From assembly GCF_012926615.1 (NCBI RefSeq), contig NZ_JABBNU010000002.1, forward strand, positions 62,001-126,000: DNA of 64,000 nucleotides. The letters are read 5' to 3'. Numbering within the stretch: position 1 is the stretch's first letter; each line of letters opens with the position of its first letter. This document shows positions 63,305 to 64,000 of this stretch, piece after piece. The notes below the pieces were generated by a model that saw only the letters and a program-made list of their open reading frames with translations, had not been told where the DNA came from and made no database searches. The position numbers and the translations under genes were made by a program. Origin of the DNA: Marinigracilibium pacificum (GTDB taxonomy: Bacteria; Bacteroidota; Bacteroidia; Cytophagales; Cyclobacteriaceae).

Positions 63305-64000
63305 ATGCGCACTGTACAATTATTGATGTCACGGTTATTTAATCGTGTAAGCACAATTGTGCTATTACTTGTTATTTTTTTGACAGGGCAGGAGATTCTT
63401 ATTGCCCAAAAATTTGATATCAAACACATAGATTATTCCTACGGATTATCAAATAGTCAGGTAACTTCTCTAAAAAATGATCAGTTTGGTTTTATATGGA
63501 TTGGTACACAAGGAGGTGGTGTTTATAGATGGGATGGTGATGAACTTAAACCTCTGTCTGATTCTTTAAAATACCACAATATTATTGATGTTCTTCCCGT
63601 AGGCGATCATGGTATATGGGTGGCAACCTATGATGCTCTCAATCTGGTAAATAAGTTTTCTGAATTTATGATAATGGACTCACTTGTCAATCTACACGAT
63701 GATATGGTAGTTCATTTATATGAAACTGATTCAAGTGTAATAACTTTTTCTCAAAAAGGAAGTATCCATTCAATTTCTAAATCAAACCTGCGACCATTTG
63801 ACAATCTTGTACTTGATAGCTTAGGAAAAAGGGAATATAAAGTATTTCAAACTAATAATGTATTTCATGTTTTTGCAGGGGAACAATATTTTCAGGTAAA
63901 GGATAACGGAGGAAGGTTAATTCTCAATGAATCAATGTCTATTTCTGAGAAGTTTAACCTTGATTATCCGGTATCATATTATTCAATACATAAAGTAAGA
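63305..64000 (+). CDS. Propeller sensor protein, N-terminal part (cut by window edge)
   Basis: The frame runs from the ATG at 63305 to the window end (232 codons) with no stop. It has a signal peptide (about 12-33, LFNRVSTIVLLLVIFLTGQE) and the start of a periplasmic two-component-regulator propeller: YSYGLSNSQVTSLKNDQ, FGFIWIGTQGGGVYRWDGDE, GDHGIWVATYDALNLVN. It is probably another histidine-kinase or regulator of the type encoded at 41158, but the C-terminal part is outside the window. Confidence 0.85.
   Translation, partial: MRTVQLLMSRLFNRVSTIVLLLVIFLTGQEILIAQKFDIKHIDYSYGLSNSQVTSLKNDQFGFIWIGTQGGGVYRWDGDELKPLSDSLKYHNIIDVLPVGDHGIWVATYDALNLVNKFSEFMIMDSLVNLHDDMVVHLYETDSSVITFSQKGSIHSISKSNLRPFDNLVLDSLGKREYKVFQTNNVFHVFAGEQYFQVKDNGGRLILNESMSISEKFNLDYPVSYYSIHKVR

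Overview
The window looks like chromosomal DNA of an aerobic or marine-type Bacteroidota, most likely Cytophagales-like. The DNA is AT-rich and genes lie on both strands in short operons. Marker families support this: a TonB-dependent receptor with a carboxypeptidase-regulatory-like N-domain, a giant secreted subtilase with a type IX secretion sorting domain, periplasmic-propeller histidine kinases, a signal-peptide/TPR/membrane/LuxR-type regulator, and many small lipoproteins. I see no rRNA, tRNA, CRISPR array, phage or insertion sequence.

Layout. 1-7250: edge of a Tat-exported protein, an SGNH/MBOAT O-acylation pair, a SnoaL-like secreted protein, a TonB-dependent receptor, and a striking ferredoxin-cyclase-globin fusion. 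7298-18405 (all minus): an RTX-repeat lipoprotein with a C39-type peptidase domain, a VOC protein, a ChrA chromate transporter, a nitrilase/glycosyltransferase pair whose first start codon sits in a 12-bp hairpin, an NHL-propeller lipoprotein, membrane proteins and a YARHG lipoprotein. 18697-23721: DUF1206 and DUF4235-like membrane proteins, an MlaE-MlaF-MlaD-type lipid transport operon, an MscS channel and a CsbD stress protein.

25377-30587: a rhodanese, then a three-gene lipid or natural-product operon (fatty-acid-hydroxylase-like enzyme, a KAS III ketosynthase fused to a haem-oxygenase-like diiron domain, and an unknown protein), then a YihY/BrkB membrane protein. 30916-44307: TPR/LuxR regulator, a 49-codon ORF, the 2488-residue S8 protease, a small lipoprotein and a propeller histidine kinase. 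44304-51399: MarC, an orphan solute-binding protein, a lipoprotein/outer-membrane pair, a YwbE plus tandem STAS-like operon, DUF1801, HAD and a membrane-anchored unknown. 51412-64000: VOC/AHSA1 pair with a divergent GlxA-type regulator, an operon of outer-membrane protein, MsrA and CocE-type hydrolase, a cyclase-family/SnoaL pair, a transglutaminase-like gene divergent from a TetR regulator, a secreted DUF711 protein, a ThiE-like protein and the start of another propeller sensor.

How parts work together. The TetR gene and its divergent transglutaminase-like neighbour share two copies of the palindrome TAGGCA-N4-TGCCTA. A third copy lies about 12 kb away, in front of the tandem STAS-like/YwbE operon, so one small regulon probably joins these loci. 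The best candidates for undescribed biology are the redox/gas-sensing cyclase (5906-7246), the KAS III-diiron operon (25936-29427), and this TetR regulon. All functions are inferred from sequence patterns alone; no database search was possible.
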